From Pontiellaceae bacterium B12219 (GTDB lineage: Bacteria; Verrucomicrobiota; Kiritimatiellia; Kiritimatiellales; Pontiellaceae), in assembly GCA_029432795.1 (NCBI GenBank), contig JARNMJ010000032.1:1-46471 (forward strand): DNA of 46,471 nt. Direction: 5' to 3'. The notes beneath the pieces are model-generated. The model searched no databases. It was not told where the DNA came from and worked only from the letters and a program-made list of their open reading frames with translations. Position 1 is the first letter of the stretch; each line of letters opens with the position of its first letter. Positions 1-9,237 of the stretch are shown here, piece after piece. The translations under genes were made by a program, and so were the position numbers.

Positions 1-281
1 AACCCCATAAGAAGCCAAACTTCTTCACGCGTTGCATCTTCTTACAGTTCAGACCTAAACTCATTCATCCGTTTCATAGGATTTTTGACAGAACCTCGTT
101 TTTACTTATCCAGCTCGAATGCTGAATGGTCATAGCTTATAAAAAGAAAACCGTTGTTGTTCGGGACCGAACGCTGCGTTGACTCCGGACACCACGGTGT
201 CCGGAGCAGCAACCTGATTCAGGGCGATGTGGTCTGCCGGCGCCTTCAAAAAGCCCCAATAACATCACCCTGGATCTGTGC
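1..281. other. Non-coding flank downstream of the first minus-strand gene
   Basis: No convincing CDS is visible in these 281 bases. The only clear structure is a strong inverted repeat at 183-206. The sequence may belong to a gene or mobile element that continues outside the window. Confidence 0.5.
183..206. repeat. Perfect 11-bp inverted repeat (hairpin)
   Basis: CTCCGGACACC at 183-193 and GGTGTCCGGAG at 196-206 are exact reverse complements with a 2-nt centre. The hairpin lies about 75 nt downstream of the stop codon of the minus-strand gene at 282-2298. No T-run follows on either strand, so it is not a standard intrinsic terminator. A REP-like element or an mRNA 3'-end stabiliser are alternatives. 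Confidence 0.55.
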
Positions 282-2298
282 TTATGGGGTTACGACTCGG
301 TAGAAGATTGCATTGTTGGTTGCCGGCCATGAAACGGTCATAGGTGATTCAGGCAATGACGGGAAACTGTTGACGATATCCCAATTCCCGAAGACCAGAT
401 TATCAGTCGACTCAATGCGGTATGCCCGACCGACCGTTCCGGAGAACTGAACCATAAAATTTCCGTCGGAAATACTGGAACCGACAAATTCCCCCGCTTC
501 AGTGGCATCCTCGGAAAGGGTTGCTTCGCTGATATCCAAGGTCGTCGTCCCGGCTAACCTTTTCTGCACAGATGCATAGTAATGCCCGGTTCCGAAAGCA
601 CTGGCAAAGTGACCATTTGTAAAGGTACCACTGACCGGATACATCGGGCCACCGGATGTTGTAAGGAGGCCATCAAAATAGATGATAAAGCCGTCCTGAT
701 CTGCGACGATGATGGAACTGAACCCATCATTCACACTCTCTTCCGTTGCCTGATAAACAGCACTTGTAATGGTTCCGGCGGAATTATCGGACAATAGAAT
801 CGCCATCCCATTGCCTATACCGCCACCGCCGACCCTCACAATGAAATTACTGGTGGAGCTGCCGCCCGACATAATGGGCTCTGCTGCGATTCCGAACTCA
901 ACTCCTCTTGATCTGAGCTGGGAGCTGTCGGTGTGGTTTACCGAATCGACCGTCAGACTGATCATGACTGTATCATTGGATGTCAGCGTAGCTCCCAGCA
1001 GCGTATCGATATCATCAATTCCCGCAAATCCGCCCGCAAAGAAATCCGGTCCGTCATTCGACAGCAACAGATCCGGAGTGGCTCCTGTGAGCTGAATATT
1101 GGCAGCAGTTGTTCCTCCGCCGAAATCATTCTGAACAGCGCCGTATTATCGGTTGCTGCTTCAAAGAGCACCAGGCCATGAGACGGTAATGCCGGAATTT
1201 CCGGGTAATAGCTTACATCCAACGCCGCTTCAAAGGTGTTGGTTACGCCGGACCCCACTTCGGTCCAGTTGATGGCTAATACAGAATTTGCAGAGTCTCC
1301 AATTCCCTCAAGGCCGACGGAGTTGGTAAAGGTTACTGTGATGTCTTCATCCTGATTGGCCAGTCCCAGGGTAGGATTGACCATGGAAGCACTGAATCCG
1401 TTGGATGCCACCAGCGAAACAATCTCGATATCGCTCGAAGAGTTCGCGCCGGCACTGTAGGAAATTCCTATGATTCCGTTAGCAGTCGTATCGGGAGCAA
1501 AAAGTTCGAAGGAAAGCGAATCCGGCGCCACCGTAATGACGGGGTCTTCCTGAACCTCCACCGCAACACCCGCTTCACTGATCGTGGAAATCAGAGGATC
1601 CGTGGCGGCACTGGTGTTGAATCGCTGTGCAGCATAATACAAATGACCACTGCCGAAATAATTCACAAAGTCGCCGTCCGCAAAGGTTCCGGATACGGTT
1701 GCCGAAGTATCGCCGTTACTGATTCCGGGAACACTGGAGTTGGCGATGATGACATCCGATATCGTTAAGGAGTAACCGGCAACACCGGCAACAATTTCCA
1801 TACTGAATCCATCAAGTACACTGGCTTCCTGAGCGTCGAAACCAAGACTCCCGTTGGCCAGCCAGGAACCCGCAAGTAAAACATCCGAACCATTGTTGCC
1901 CGCCTCGATCCCTATCACAAAATTATTGGTATCACTAAGTTCTCTGATATCAAGAAATGCAACATCCCCAACGATTCCAAACTGAACACCGTTGGCACGC
2001 CAGGTACCCGTAATTGAGTCAACCGTCAAAGACAGTGTTACCGTATCAGTGGCGGCCAGGTTACTCACGTTTAGCGTGTTTATGTTATCGGTGCTTGCAA
2101 AGCCCCCCATATTAAAGTTTCCGTTCGCATTGGTAATCACCAAATTCCCAGGCCCCCCCGTCAGCGTCATCGCCCCGGAACCGCCGGCCTCGTTATCGAC
2201 CAATGTTGTATTATCCGGTGCCGCGTCATAAATCGTTGCTGCACCAGCAACGCCAACCAGCCCTGTTACCACAGCAGCCATGAATGTATTTTTTTCAT
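282..2298 (-). pseudogene. Secreted tandem-repeat protein, interrupted by two frameshifts
   Basis: The reading frame is broken twice. A good ribosome site (AAGGAG) precedes ATG at 2298, but the A7 run after it puts this start out of frame and it stops after 10 codons. One extra A would give MKKNTFMAAVVTGLVGVAGA, a normal signal peptide continuous with the long frame. The second break is near 1130-1136: one missing G shifts the frame between '..DNTAL' and 'NDFGGG..'. Restored, the product is about 670 aa: signal peptide, repeat domain A of about 220 aa, a beta-sandwich-like middle, repeat domain B homologous to A, and a C-terminal module ending YRVVTP. A and B share 'S.xDGFS..IVA..G' and 'VSGTF..G.F...FG.GH.Y'. 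No catalytic motif was recognised. A surface or carbohydrate-binding role is a guess from context. Decay, phase variation or assembly error are all possible. Confidence 0.7.
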
Positions 2299-2415
2299 AT
2301 CTCTCCTTATTGCTGTTGTTTTCCCTTTATTAAAAACAGGCCCCTTTTCTGATTTTCTCCGCTATAAATGAAAAAAGAGCCCTGTAGGCATCGGATCTGA
2401 CACCCATGTAATCTC

Positions 2416-2444
2416 TAACTCCGGCAAGTTGGGAAATGTGACAT
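2416..2444 (-). promoter_or_regulatory. ECF-type promoter candidate of the sugar regulon (copy 1)
   Basis: In gene sense it reads TGTCAC, 17 nt, then AGTTA. The + strand carries TAACTCCG at one end and GTGACAT at the other. It lies about 118 nt upstream of the start at 2298. The spacing is identical to copies at 3664, 9137 and 10407. Confidence 0.6.
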
Positions 2445-2549
2445 AAAAAATTTATATAAATGTTACGGTTGAAATATGATACATGACGGGAATCTTCCTG
2501 CGAATTGAAGAAACCGCTCTGTTTCCCGCCAAGCGGCTTAGAGCATTCT

Positions 2550-3602
2550 TCAGCGTTTTTTAATCCGGAAGACGTGTGAGCAGCTGCCGTGGTTCGGCGT
2601 CGTATTGACTCCCGTTGCCAGATAGAGATACGCCGGTTGATCATCAATGAACAAAACCTGCGCACGTTCCATATGACCATCCAGCTTTCCCCGGTATGCC
2701 GTACCATTCTGCAAAGCCTCTTCGCCCACATAGTGGGCCAGGTCTTCGTAAGCGCGGGTGACATCTTTTCGGTCGAAATGAAATCCATCTTTCGATTTCC
2801 ACAACAGACCACCGCCACTGGAGCCTTTTGAGGCTCCGAAATCGCGACTGAGCATATAGACCGAACCGTCCAGACTGAAGGCATAGGCATCTTCGAGCGG
2901 CATGGTGCTCGGAGTCACATATTCCGGGTGATGCCTGTACGGTCCTTCGAGTGTATCCGAAACCATTACACCATACATATATTTGCGTTTGTTTGCTTCC
3001 GGCGACGGGAAGACCACCGACTTAATATACAGCAGATACTGCCCGTTGTGTTTGATCAGAGACGGGTTGGAAACCCCGAGCCGGGCGGTATAATTCCAAT
3101 CGGTGGGATCGGTGGATTTCCGCGCGATCGTTCCGTCCGGCTCAGCTCCGGCGGCCGGCTTCCAGTCATCGGAAAGATCGTCGGCGACAACCATGATAAT
3201 ACGCTGCGTCTTCAGCTTGTCGTTTTCATTTACGATAAAACAGAGCACATATTTTCCATCGATTTTTTTAATCGACGGATTATGCGGCGAATTAAATTTC
3301 CCATCCTGATCGGGCACAGCCACGCGCACAAATTCAAACGGTCCCTCCGGCTTGTCGCCGACATAGTGCGCAATCTCACACTCCCGATGCCACCCGTTAA
3401 AATCCTTCCGCGTCGCCGTTGGCCAGCGAGCCACATAAAGATGCACCTTACCATCCGGGCCGATTACGGGCGATGAACCCCAGACATGCATACCTTCCGT
3501 TTCCACCGCCTTGCCCACATATTCAAACTCGAATTCACAGGGCTCCGCCATGCTAAGCATGGTAAGCGCACATCCCAAAAACACCAAAATACTGAATTTC
3601 AT
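2550..3602 (-). CDS. Secreted GH43-like five-bladed beta-propeller hydrolase
   Basis: The 350-aa product begins with a signal peptide (MKFSILVFLGCALTMLSMA). It then shows the repeated blade pattern of GH43/GH117-type propellers: 'HVWGSSPVIGPDGK.HLYVARWP', 'SPHNPSIKKIDGKYVL', 'GVSNPSLIKHNGQYLLYIKS' and 'EDAYAFSLDGSVYML'. It is clearly a paralogue of the gene at 9238-10296, with the same order of motifs across its length. Such propellers usually cleave terminal sugars from plant or algal polysaccharides. Because sulfatases and a GH95 fucosidase surround it, a sulfated marine glycan is a plausible substrate, but the linkage cannot be assigned. It is probably transcribed alone from the ECF-type promoter at 3664-3692, 62 nt before the start. 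The family-level call is solid in fold but tentative in GH number. Confidence 0.75.
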   Translation of the reverse strand: MKFSILVFLGCALTMLSMAEPCEFEFEYVGKAVETEGMHVWGSSPVIGPDGKVHLYVARWPTATRKDFNGWHRECEIAHYVGDKPEGPFEFVRVAVPDQDGKFNSPHNPSIKKIDGKYVLCFIVNENDKLKTQRIIMVVADDLSDDWKPAAGAEPDGTIARKSTDPTDWNYTARLGVSNPSLIKHNGQYLLYIKSVVFPSPEANKRKYMYGVMVSDTLEGPYRHHPEYVTPSTMPLEDAYAFSLDGSVYMLSRDFGASKGSSGGGLLWKSKDGFHFDRKDVTRAYEDLAHYVGEEALQNGTAYRGKLDGHMERAQVLFIDDQPAYLYLATGVNTTPNHGSCSHVFRIKKR

Positions 3603-3663
3603 TTCTCTACTCCAAATCGTTAAATACAGGAAAATCGCGCGATACCGGTCCGCACATTTCCCT

Positions 3664-3692
3664 TAACGCCGAATAGATCAACAAAGTGACAT
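3664..3692 (-). promoter_or_regulatory. ECF-type promoter candidate of the sugar regulon (copy 2)
   Basis: In gene sense: TGTCACTTT as -35, then CGGCGTTA containing the -10 CGTTA, with 17 nt between TGTCAC and CGTTA. It lies 62 nt upstream of the GH43-like start at 3602. It is the copy closest to the consensus. Confidence 0.7.
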
Positions 3693-3960
3693 CAGATAAC
3701 GATCGGGTGTTATGGAGTGGGTTTGAGTTTTCGGCGATCCTTGTTGACCTGGATGCCCTTTTTTCGGGCCTGCGGGTTAAACAGGCTTTCAGCAGGTTTA
3801 TTGCTCAGATTAATGCGCAACGATTTTGCAGGCAACCCACCGGCTGCCGCTTCATACTAAACTCCTGATCCGCTCTATAAATTTTTGGTTCTACGTCGAT
3901 TTTTGTGGTGGAGCCTGTGATTTCAAGAGCCTCTATCGCGTACTCCGAAAATTTATTTGC

Positions 3961-3994
3961 AACGGATTAACAGGAGCAACAGATTAACAGAAGC
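3961..3994. repeat. Two-copy 17-bp tandem repeat
   Basis: AACGGATTAACAGGAGC (3961-3977) is followed directly by AACAGATTAACAGAAGC (3978-3994), with two differences. It is intergenic and of unknown role. Confidence 0.75.
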
Positions 3995-4188
3995 GGCATA
4001 AGTCTATATTGAAAAACCTGTTACATTCACACACAGCTCATAAAATCATTTTTTTGGACAGCAAAAAAGTAACCCTGCGAATGAGCGTTCCTTAAAAATA
4101 TCATCCGTTGCCCCTTCATAAAATTCTACGTAGACCAATTTTTTACACTTTAAAACTTCTGCATAACGAATGCAGGAAAACTATTTAG

Positions 4189-5997
4189 CTATTGCAAATT
4201 AACCCGATAGAAGGCCGATGCCGGACGGTCCGCCGTTTCAACCTCCCCTGATGCTCCATAGAGCATGATGTCGTCGAAGCGGGTTCCATTGGCGGTGCCC
4301 GGTGCGCCATAGAGATAAAAGGTCCAGACGACATCCTCACTGCTGGAAAAGTTATCAAAATCAACCTCCACCAACGCGACGGAAGCGTTCGCGCCTACGG
4401 GTGCATAATTCCGGAGGACAAACGTTTCGGTGCCGCCCACGCTATAACTGACATCCACTTTGGCACCGCTTGAATGCTGGTCCGCATAGAAAGAGAGCGA
4501 GTCATAATCTACGGTTTCACCGTTCGTCTGGAGCGTAAAGGAGAACCAATCACCCGCCGTTGCCGCCGCGCTCTGACTGGCCAGATTGACGTCCGCCAGA
4601 TTGAAACCGGGCGATCCGGAGGCGCTGGTATTAAACAGCGCATTCGCCAGCACGAAGGCCGAAGACCCGCCGCCGCTCAACGAACCACCCTGGACCAGAC
4701 GCGTGGCCGTCGTGCTGTTTGCTGTATCCACGGAATCGAACGCATCAGTATTAAAATCGCCGTTGTTTCCGGTCTGAGCATCGTAATGGGCCAGCACAGT
4801 CGTCATAACGGGGCCGTTGGTTTCGCTAAGCGATTGCGACCATACGGTATGAGTTCCATCCGCCGGATAGTCCAAATCCGCCTCTTCCCAGACGATCAGG
4901 TCAGCGCTTTGCTCCACGGTGTATTCATTCCCCGCTTTGCTCGGCCAGGTTATCGACACGTCATTATTCGACACCGCGATGCCCGTGACTTTAAACAATG
5001 AAGCCGCATTGGTCGGACTGGTTCCGGCCCGGAATTCAAAGCCGTCCTTCTGGCCGTCTCCGTCAGAATCCGGATTATTCGGGTCCGTTCCCAGCTCATT
5101 TTCCCGGTCTGTCGATAGGCCATCATAATCAACATCCAGCGCTTCCAACGCAATCATCTCCGCCGCGTGGGCCGATCCGAGCGTCGCCTGCCCCACTCCG
5201 GACAAATGGATATTATAATCATCGTAGGTGTCGCAGCCATCCGCATCAGCAAACCCGGCAGCATCCACATTCGCGGCGACGGTTTCCTGTGCAAGCCGCA
5301 CGGTGTAGGCGCCGGTGGATGAATTTGTAATGTCCGAATACTGATTGGAAGAAAGACCTCCGATGACAAACGGCAGACTCAGCCCGCCGAACACATCGGT
5401 ACGGACACGGGCAATCAGATCGGTCAGGTTTGCTTCATAATTCGCCGCATTGGATGCGCTCGTATCCGCCTCGCCCTGCTGCCAGATCATGCCGATCAGT
5501 TCATAGGTATGTCCGGCGGCGGTCAGTGCGGCAAGTCCCTCTTCAACCGTCGTTAAAAAGACCCCATACAGATCCCCCGTTGCGGACCATTGCGTATGCA
5601 GATTACTGCCGCCGTGGGAATATTTCAGAATCGCAATATTGTTCGAAGGAAAAGCGGCGGCCAGATCGTGCCCAAAGGTCACCTCCGGTCCGAATTCAAT
5701 CACACCGGGAGTCGCAGGCGGGCTGTTTTTACCGTGCCCCGATCCCGGAGCCAGATCAATCCAGGTGTCTTCCGGCAGCGTATTATTGTCAGCACCCGTC
5801 AGCGTCTTGTGATAATAAAACAGCACATTGGTCTGGGCCGCCTGCAGTCCGGCCGGCAGCTGAGAGGCATCGCCGCGCCCTGTTGCGTTGGACTGCCCGC
5901 CGATCAGATAAACCTTGTAATGTTTTGCCTGGCACACCGTGCTGGCGATTCCCCATAAAATGAACGTCATTATTGCCGGAACGTATTTTATTTTCAT
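4189..5997 (-). CDS. Secreted SGNH-type carbohydrate esterase (SASA/DUF303) with C-terminal modules
   Basis: The start at 5997 has GGAG six bases upstream. An in-frame TTG 12 bases earlier overlaps that site and is not used. The 602-aa product has a signal peptide (about residues 1-24) and an SGNH hydrolase block with 'LIGGQSNATGRG' (nucleophile Ser36), 'GMIWQQGEADTS' and a late His in 'YNIHLSGVGQ'. This fits the sialate O-acetylesterase-related SASA family (PF03629), which in sugar loci usually removes acetyl groups from polysaccharides. An Asp-rich calcium-binding-like linker follows ('DYDGLSTDRENELGTDPNNPDSDGDGQ' region), then a short 'YTVEQSADLIVWEE' module, a beta-sandwich of about 170 aa and a tail ending FYRVNLQ. 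It lies 28 nt downstream of the sulfatase at 6026-9070, so the two probably form one operon. Confidence 0.8.
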   Translation of the reverse strand: MKIKYVPAIMTFILWGIASTVCQAKHYKVYLIGGQSNATGRGDASQLPAGLQAAQTNVLFYYHKTLTGADNNTLPEDTWIDLAPGSGHGKNSPPATPGVIEFGPEVTFGHDLAAAFPSNNIAILKYSHGGSNLHTQWSATGDLYGVFLTTVEEGLAALTAAGHTYELIGMIWQQGEADTSASNAANYEANLTDLIARVRTDVFGGLSLPFVIGGLSSNQYSDITNSSTGAYTVRLAQETVAANVDAAGFADADGCDTYDDYNIHLSGVGQATLGSAHAAEMIALEALDVDYDGLSTDRENELGTDPNNPDSDGDGQKDGFEFRAGTSPTNAASLFKVTGIAVSNNDVSITWPSKAGNEYTVEQSADLIVWEEADLDYPADGTHTVWSQSLSETNGPVMTTVLAHYDAQTGNNGDFNTDAFDSVDTANSTTATRLVQGGSLSGGGSSAFVLANALFNTSASGSPGFNLADVNLASQSAAATAGDWFSFTLQTNGETVDYDSLSFYADQHSSGAKVDVSYSVGGTETFVLRNYAPVGANASVALVEVDFDNFSSSEDVVWTFYLYGAPGTANGTRFDDIMLYGASGEVETADRPASAFYRVNLQ

Positions 5998-6025
5998 CGT
6001 TATCTCCAACCGGTGAACGGTCTGC

Positions 6026-9000
6026 TTATTTCGTATAAATATTCAGTTTATAAAACAGGTGATCCGGTGTCGTCGCGCGGGGCTCCAACAGCACCTTGTC
6101 ATATGCTTCGCCCAGTTCACCGACAGGCAACGGATTTGCCACTGTATAAAATTCCGTATACGGATACCAGTTCGTTAGATCTTCAGAAACCAGCACTTCC
6201 ACGCCCAGCCCGGCCTGATTATAACGATAATACGAAAAGGCAACATCGGCCGCATTGGTTTGAATCATGGAAAAGGACGGTACAGAGTCAATCGCATCCG
6301 GATTACTGCCCAGGGTCTGCTCGATAAAATTACTGACGCCATCGCCATCACTGTCGTCCTTTCCGCTGTGATTCAAATTGCCGAAGACATCCATCTCATA
6401 GCTGTCGACCAGATCATCCTCATCGCTGTCCACATCGGTCCATGCAGCCGGACGCACATTTATAATCAGCTGCAACGCTTCATTCTGATCGGGCGTCGAC
6501 GGATCATCGTTTACTGAAAAGGCTGACCCCACATTACCCACCGGATCAAACGCGATGCGGAAGCCATAATTGGATACGGTTCCGTCAATCCACCCTTCAA
6601 CAATCGATGTGACGTCAAAACCGGCATCAGTTCCGGGAATGCCTGCTGTACCGCTGAAAAATCCTGAGGATCCCACCGGCGTTCCGAAATCGCCGTTATT
6701 TCCAAATACAAACGCATCCGCAACGCCGGTGCCGTTAAAGGAGGGATAACTTCCCGCCGTGGCAGTCCAGCTTTCGGTTACACGCGCCAACTGGAGGTCC
6801 TGATCATAAAGTGAATTGAGCCGGTCAAACTGGTGAATACGCAGTCGCGCGCTCTCAAACCCGGCTGGAACAGCACTCAGATCAAATTGCAGAAAGAGCC
6901 GGGTTTTTAATTCATACTGATTGGATAACCGGGAACGAACATACAGGGGGCCGGACGAAGTCCAACTGCCCACCGCCGCAGGATCATTGACCGTTCCGTT
7001 ATACCCCGCCAACTGAACAACAGATGGACTCAATTCAATTTCACCGCTGCTCCCGGAAGGAACTGAACCGGCATTATTGGGACTTGTAAACACCGACAGC
7101 TCAAAGTCATCGTCCGCCCCGTCCGCATCCGTATCTGCACTCAGCGGATTCGTTCCCCAGATCAATACCTCATCCCCGTCGGGAAGGCTGTCCGCATCGG
7201 AATGCGGGCTCATCGGAAGCGTTCCATAGGTCTTCACTTCATCATAATCGCCCAGACGGTCATCGTCGGAATCCGCATCGACCGGACTGGTTCCAATCTC
7301 ATATTCCTCCAGATTGGTTAAGCCGTCCGGTTCCAGATCGCCGGGGGCATCGGATGGATCATCCCGATCAAGCCCTTCGTAGGCGTTCTCATAATAATTG
7401 GCGATGCCGTCCTCATCACTGTCAATAGGCGGGACATTGCTGTCGCCGTCGATTCCATACGTGGTATTTCCGCGAATTTCATTCAACAGGGCATAAAGCT
7501 CCGCTTCTTTTTCGAGATCGGCCTGTGTTGCAGAAAGCAACCGATTCGTCCGTTCACCGGGATCATCCAGCAGATTAAACAGCTGCTTCGGAGATCCGAA
7601 CACGGTTCCGCCAATACCACTGATATAATTGTTATCCGCATCATAGGTTGCCGTGTATCCCCCGCTGCCGGTTCCATCGATCAGTTTCCACTCCCCGTTC
7701 TTATCCACAATCGCCAGCTGCCCGTTCATAGAATGCTGAATAATTCCTTCCCGGCGATCTTCCGGCATACTTTCCCCCAGCAGAATCGGCAGGAAGCTCT
7801 CGGAATCGGGGGCTTCATCGGGCGTGAAATCATAGCGCAGATATTCCGCCATCGAGGCATAAAAATCCCCCTGCCAACAGGCAAAGTCACTGGTGCCCGG
7901 CGTAACCACACCCGGCCAGCGAACCAGATACGGAACGCGGGTGCCGCCTTCCCAATTATCGCGTTTAACGCCGCGAAACGCTCCGTTCCCATCGTGCTCC
8001 GGCAAGCTGTTATCCTGCGCAATCCGTTCGATTCCATTGTCGCTCGAAATAAAAACCACGGTATTGCTCACCAGGCTGTCATCGGTCAGCGGATTCCCAT
8101 CCGGATCTTCCAGAGCATCCAGAATCTGCCCCGTATAATGATCGGTCTGAACCAGATAGTTTCCATATGAAAAAGAGGTCGCATTGGTAAATTCCGCCTG
8201 TAATGCCCAGGGATTGTGCGGTGCAGGCATTGGAATATAAATAAAGAACGGTTCCTTATCCTCCCCCCGAGCCTGAATGAGTTCCGCAACCTTAGCCGCC
8301 TGAACCTGCAGATAATCCGCCACCACAAAAGTAGGATCATAAACACCGGGCCTGATAGTTCCGGTAGAATGAGCGGAATTAACCGGGGCGCCTTCCAACA
8401 GATCCGCATTGGTTGCCGCAACCGCCTGGCTGAAATCAACCGCTCCGTTGGTCACGATGCCGCCTTTAAACAACACCGTGTCATTTTCAATCCAGACATA
8501 GGGAGGCATATCAAGCGAAGCCGCGGTTCCGAAAAAATAATCAAACCCATGATGATACGGCGTACTGGTCAGGGCATGAGAAAAATCAATCCTGTCACCG
8601 GATGTCGTCGCAGGATCATTATCCAGAACATTCGTATTATTCACCAGGTCGTCGACCGGTTCCCCCGCCGGATCATAGAACTGCATGCCGATATGCCATT
8701 TGCCCACCATGGCGGTTTTATAGCCCAGCGACTGAAACATCTTTGCAAACGTAAAGCGGTCATCTTCAATCAATGAGGGCGTATAGCCGCCATTCACTCC
8801 GGTTTTCAATGAAGTCCGCCAGCAATACCGCCCCGTCATCACCGCATACCGCGACGGCGTACAAACCGCATCCGCTGAATGCCCCGCCGTAAACCGCATG
8901 GCACCTGAAGCAAAGGTGTCCAGGTTGGGAGTGAGCGAAGTCTGGGCGGTGTCATACACCCCCATATCGCTGTAGCCCATGTCATCATAATAGATCATGA

Positions 9001-9070
9001 TCACATTAGGATTTGCCAGGCTAAGGATCGGTAGAAAAGTTCCCAAAAGCAGGATTGATCTAATCGTCAT
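6026..9070 (-). CDS. Large modular secreted sulfatase with DNRLRE-type domain
   Basis: The start is ATG 9070, preceded by AGAGGA; an open frame continues 11 codons upstream without a better site. The 1,014-aa product has a signal peptide (1-20), then an S1-type sulfatase domain to about residue 460. That domain has metal-binding 'YYDDMGYSD' and the formylglycine signature C70-T-P-S-R, whose cysteine an FGE-type enzyme would convert. Later motifs 'GKWHIGMQ' and 'SSDNGIE' fit. Asp-rich TSP3-like repeats follow (about 545-670), then a roughly 200-aa beta-sandwich matching the DNRLRE/CBM96-like pattern ('LFLQFDLSAVPAGFESARLRI', 'FDVTSIVEGWIDG'), more Asp-rich repeats and a terminal 'VEVLVSEDLTNWYPY' module. 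It is roughly twice the usual sulfatase length. The additions suggest attachment to a glycan or the cell surface. It is probably transcribed from the promoter at 9137-9165 together with the esterase downstream. Confidence 0.88.
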   Translation of the reverse strand: MTIRSILLLGTFLPILSLANPNVIMIYYDDMGYSDMGVYDTAQTSLTPNLDTFASGAMRFTAGHSADAVCTPSRYAVMTGRYCWRTSLKTGVNGGYTPSLIEDDRFTFAKMFQSLGYKTAMVGKWHIGMQFYDPAGEPVDDLVNNTNVLDNDPATTSGDRIDFSHALTSTPYHHGFDYFFGTAASLDMPPYVWIENDTVLFKGGIVTNGAVDFSQAVAATNADLLEGAPVNSAHSTGTIRPGVYDPTFVVADYLQVQAAKVAELIQARGEDKEPFFIYIPMPAPHNPWALQAEFTNATSFSYGNYLVQTDHYTGQILDALEDPDGNPLTDDSLVSNTVVFISSDNGIERIAQDNSLPEHDGNGAFRGVKRDNWEGGTRVPYLVRWPGVVTPGTSDFACWQGDFYASMAEYLRYDFTPDEAPDSESFLPILLGESMPEDRREGIIQHSMNGQLAIVDKNGEWKLIDGTGSGGYTATYDADNNYISGIGGTVFGSPKQLFNLLDDPGERTNRLLSATQADLEKEAELYALLNEIRGNTTYGIDGDSNVPPIDSDEDGIANYYENAYEGLDRDDPSDAPGDLEPDGLTNLEEYEIGTSPVDADSDDDRLGDYDEVKTYGTLPMSPHSDADSLPDGDEVLIWGTNPLSADTDADGADDDFELSVFTSPNNAGSVPSGSSGEIELSPSVVQLAGYNGTVNDPAAVGSWTSSGPLYVRSRLSNQYELKTRLFLQFDLSAVPAGFESARLRIHQFDRLNSLYDQDLQLARVTESWTATAGSYPSFNGTGVADAFVFGNNGDFGTPVGSSGFFSGTAGIPGTDAGFDVTSIVEGWIDGTVSNYGFRIAFDPVGNVGSAFSVNDDPSTPDQNEALQLIINVRPAAWTDVDSDEDDLVDSYEMDVFGNLNHSGKDDSDGDGVSNFIEQTLGSNPDAIDSVPSFSMIQTNAADVAFSYYRYNQAGLGVEVLVSEDLTNWYPYTEFYTVANPLPVGELGEAYDKVLLEPRATTPDHLFYKLNIYTK

Positions 9071-9136
9071 TTTATTCCTCTTAGTAGTAGTTAATCTGAA
9101 CATCCAATCTCAGAAGGATCTGTCACTAATAGGCTT

Positions 9137-9165
9137 TAACGCCGTACAGGCGCATAAAGTGACGC
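9137..9165 (-). promoter_or_regulatory. ECF-type promoter candidate of the sugar regulon (copy 3)
   Basis: In gene sense: CGTCACTTT as -35 and CGGCGTTA containing the -10, with 17-nt spacing. It lies 67 nt upstream of the sulfatase start at 9070. Confidence 0.7.
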
Positions 9166-9237
9166 AATCTACGCATGATTTCACAGGGCGAGCCGAACCA
9201 ACTGCTCCCGCTTATGGTTTCAGCAAGTTAGCGATAT

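Larger units (their letters stand above)
3603..4188. other. 586-bp intergenic region with promoter and short tandem repeat
   Basis: The region between two minus-strand genes holds the promoter-like element at 3664-3692 and a two-copy 17-bp tandem repeat at 3961-3994. The remainder is AT-rich. A 60-codon open frame at 3686-3868 has no ribosome site or recognisable protein features and starts inside the promoter element, so it is not called. Confidence 0.6.

Noticed and set aside
2336-2385. Imperfect stem ACAGG...CCTGT as a terminator of the GH43-like gene
   Set aside because: At least two internal mismatches and a long loop make it weak, and the region is low in complexity.
2330-2890. A 186-codon minus-strand frame
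   Set aside because: It overlaps the end of the GH43-like gene in another frame, and its residues are those of a shifted reading of that gene.
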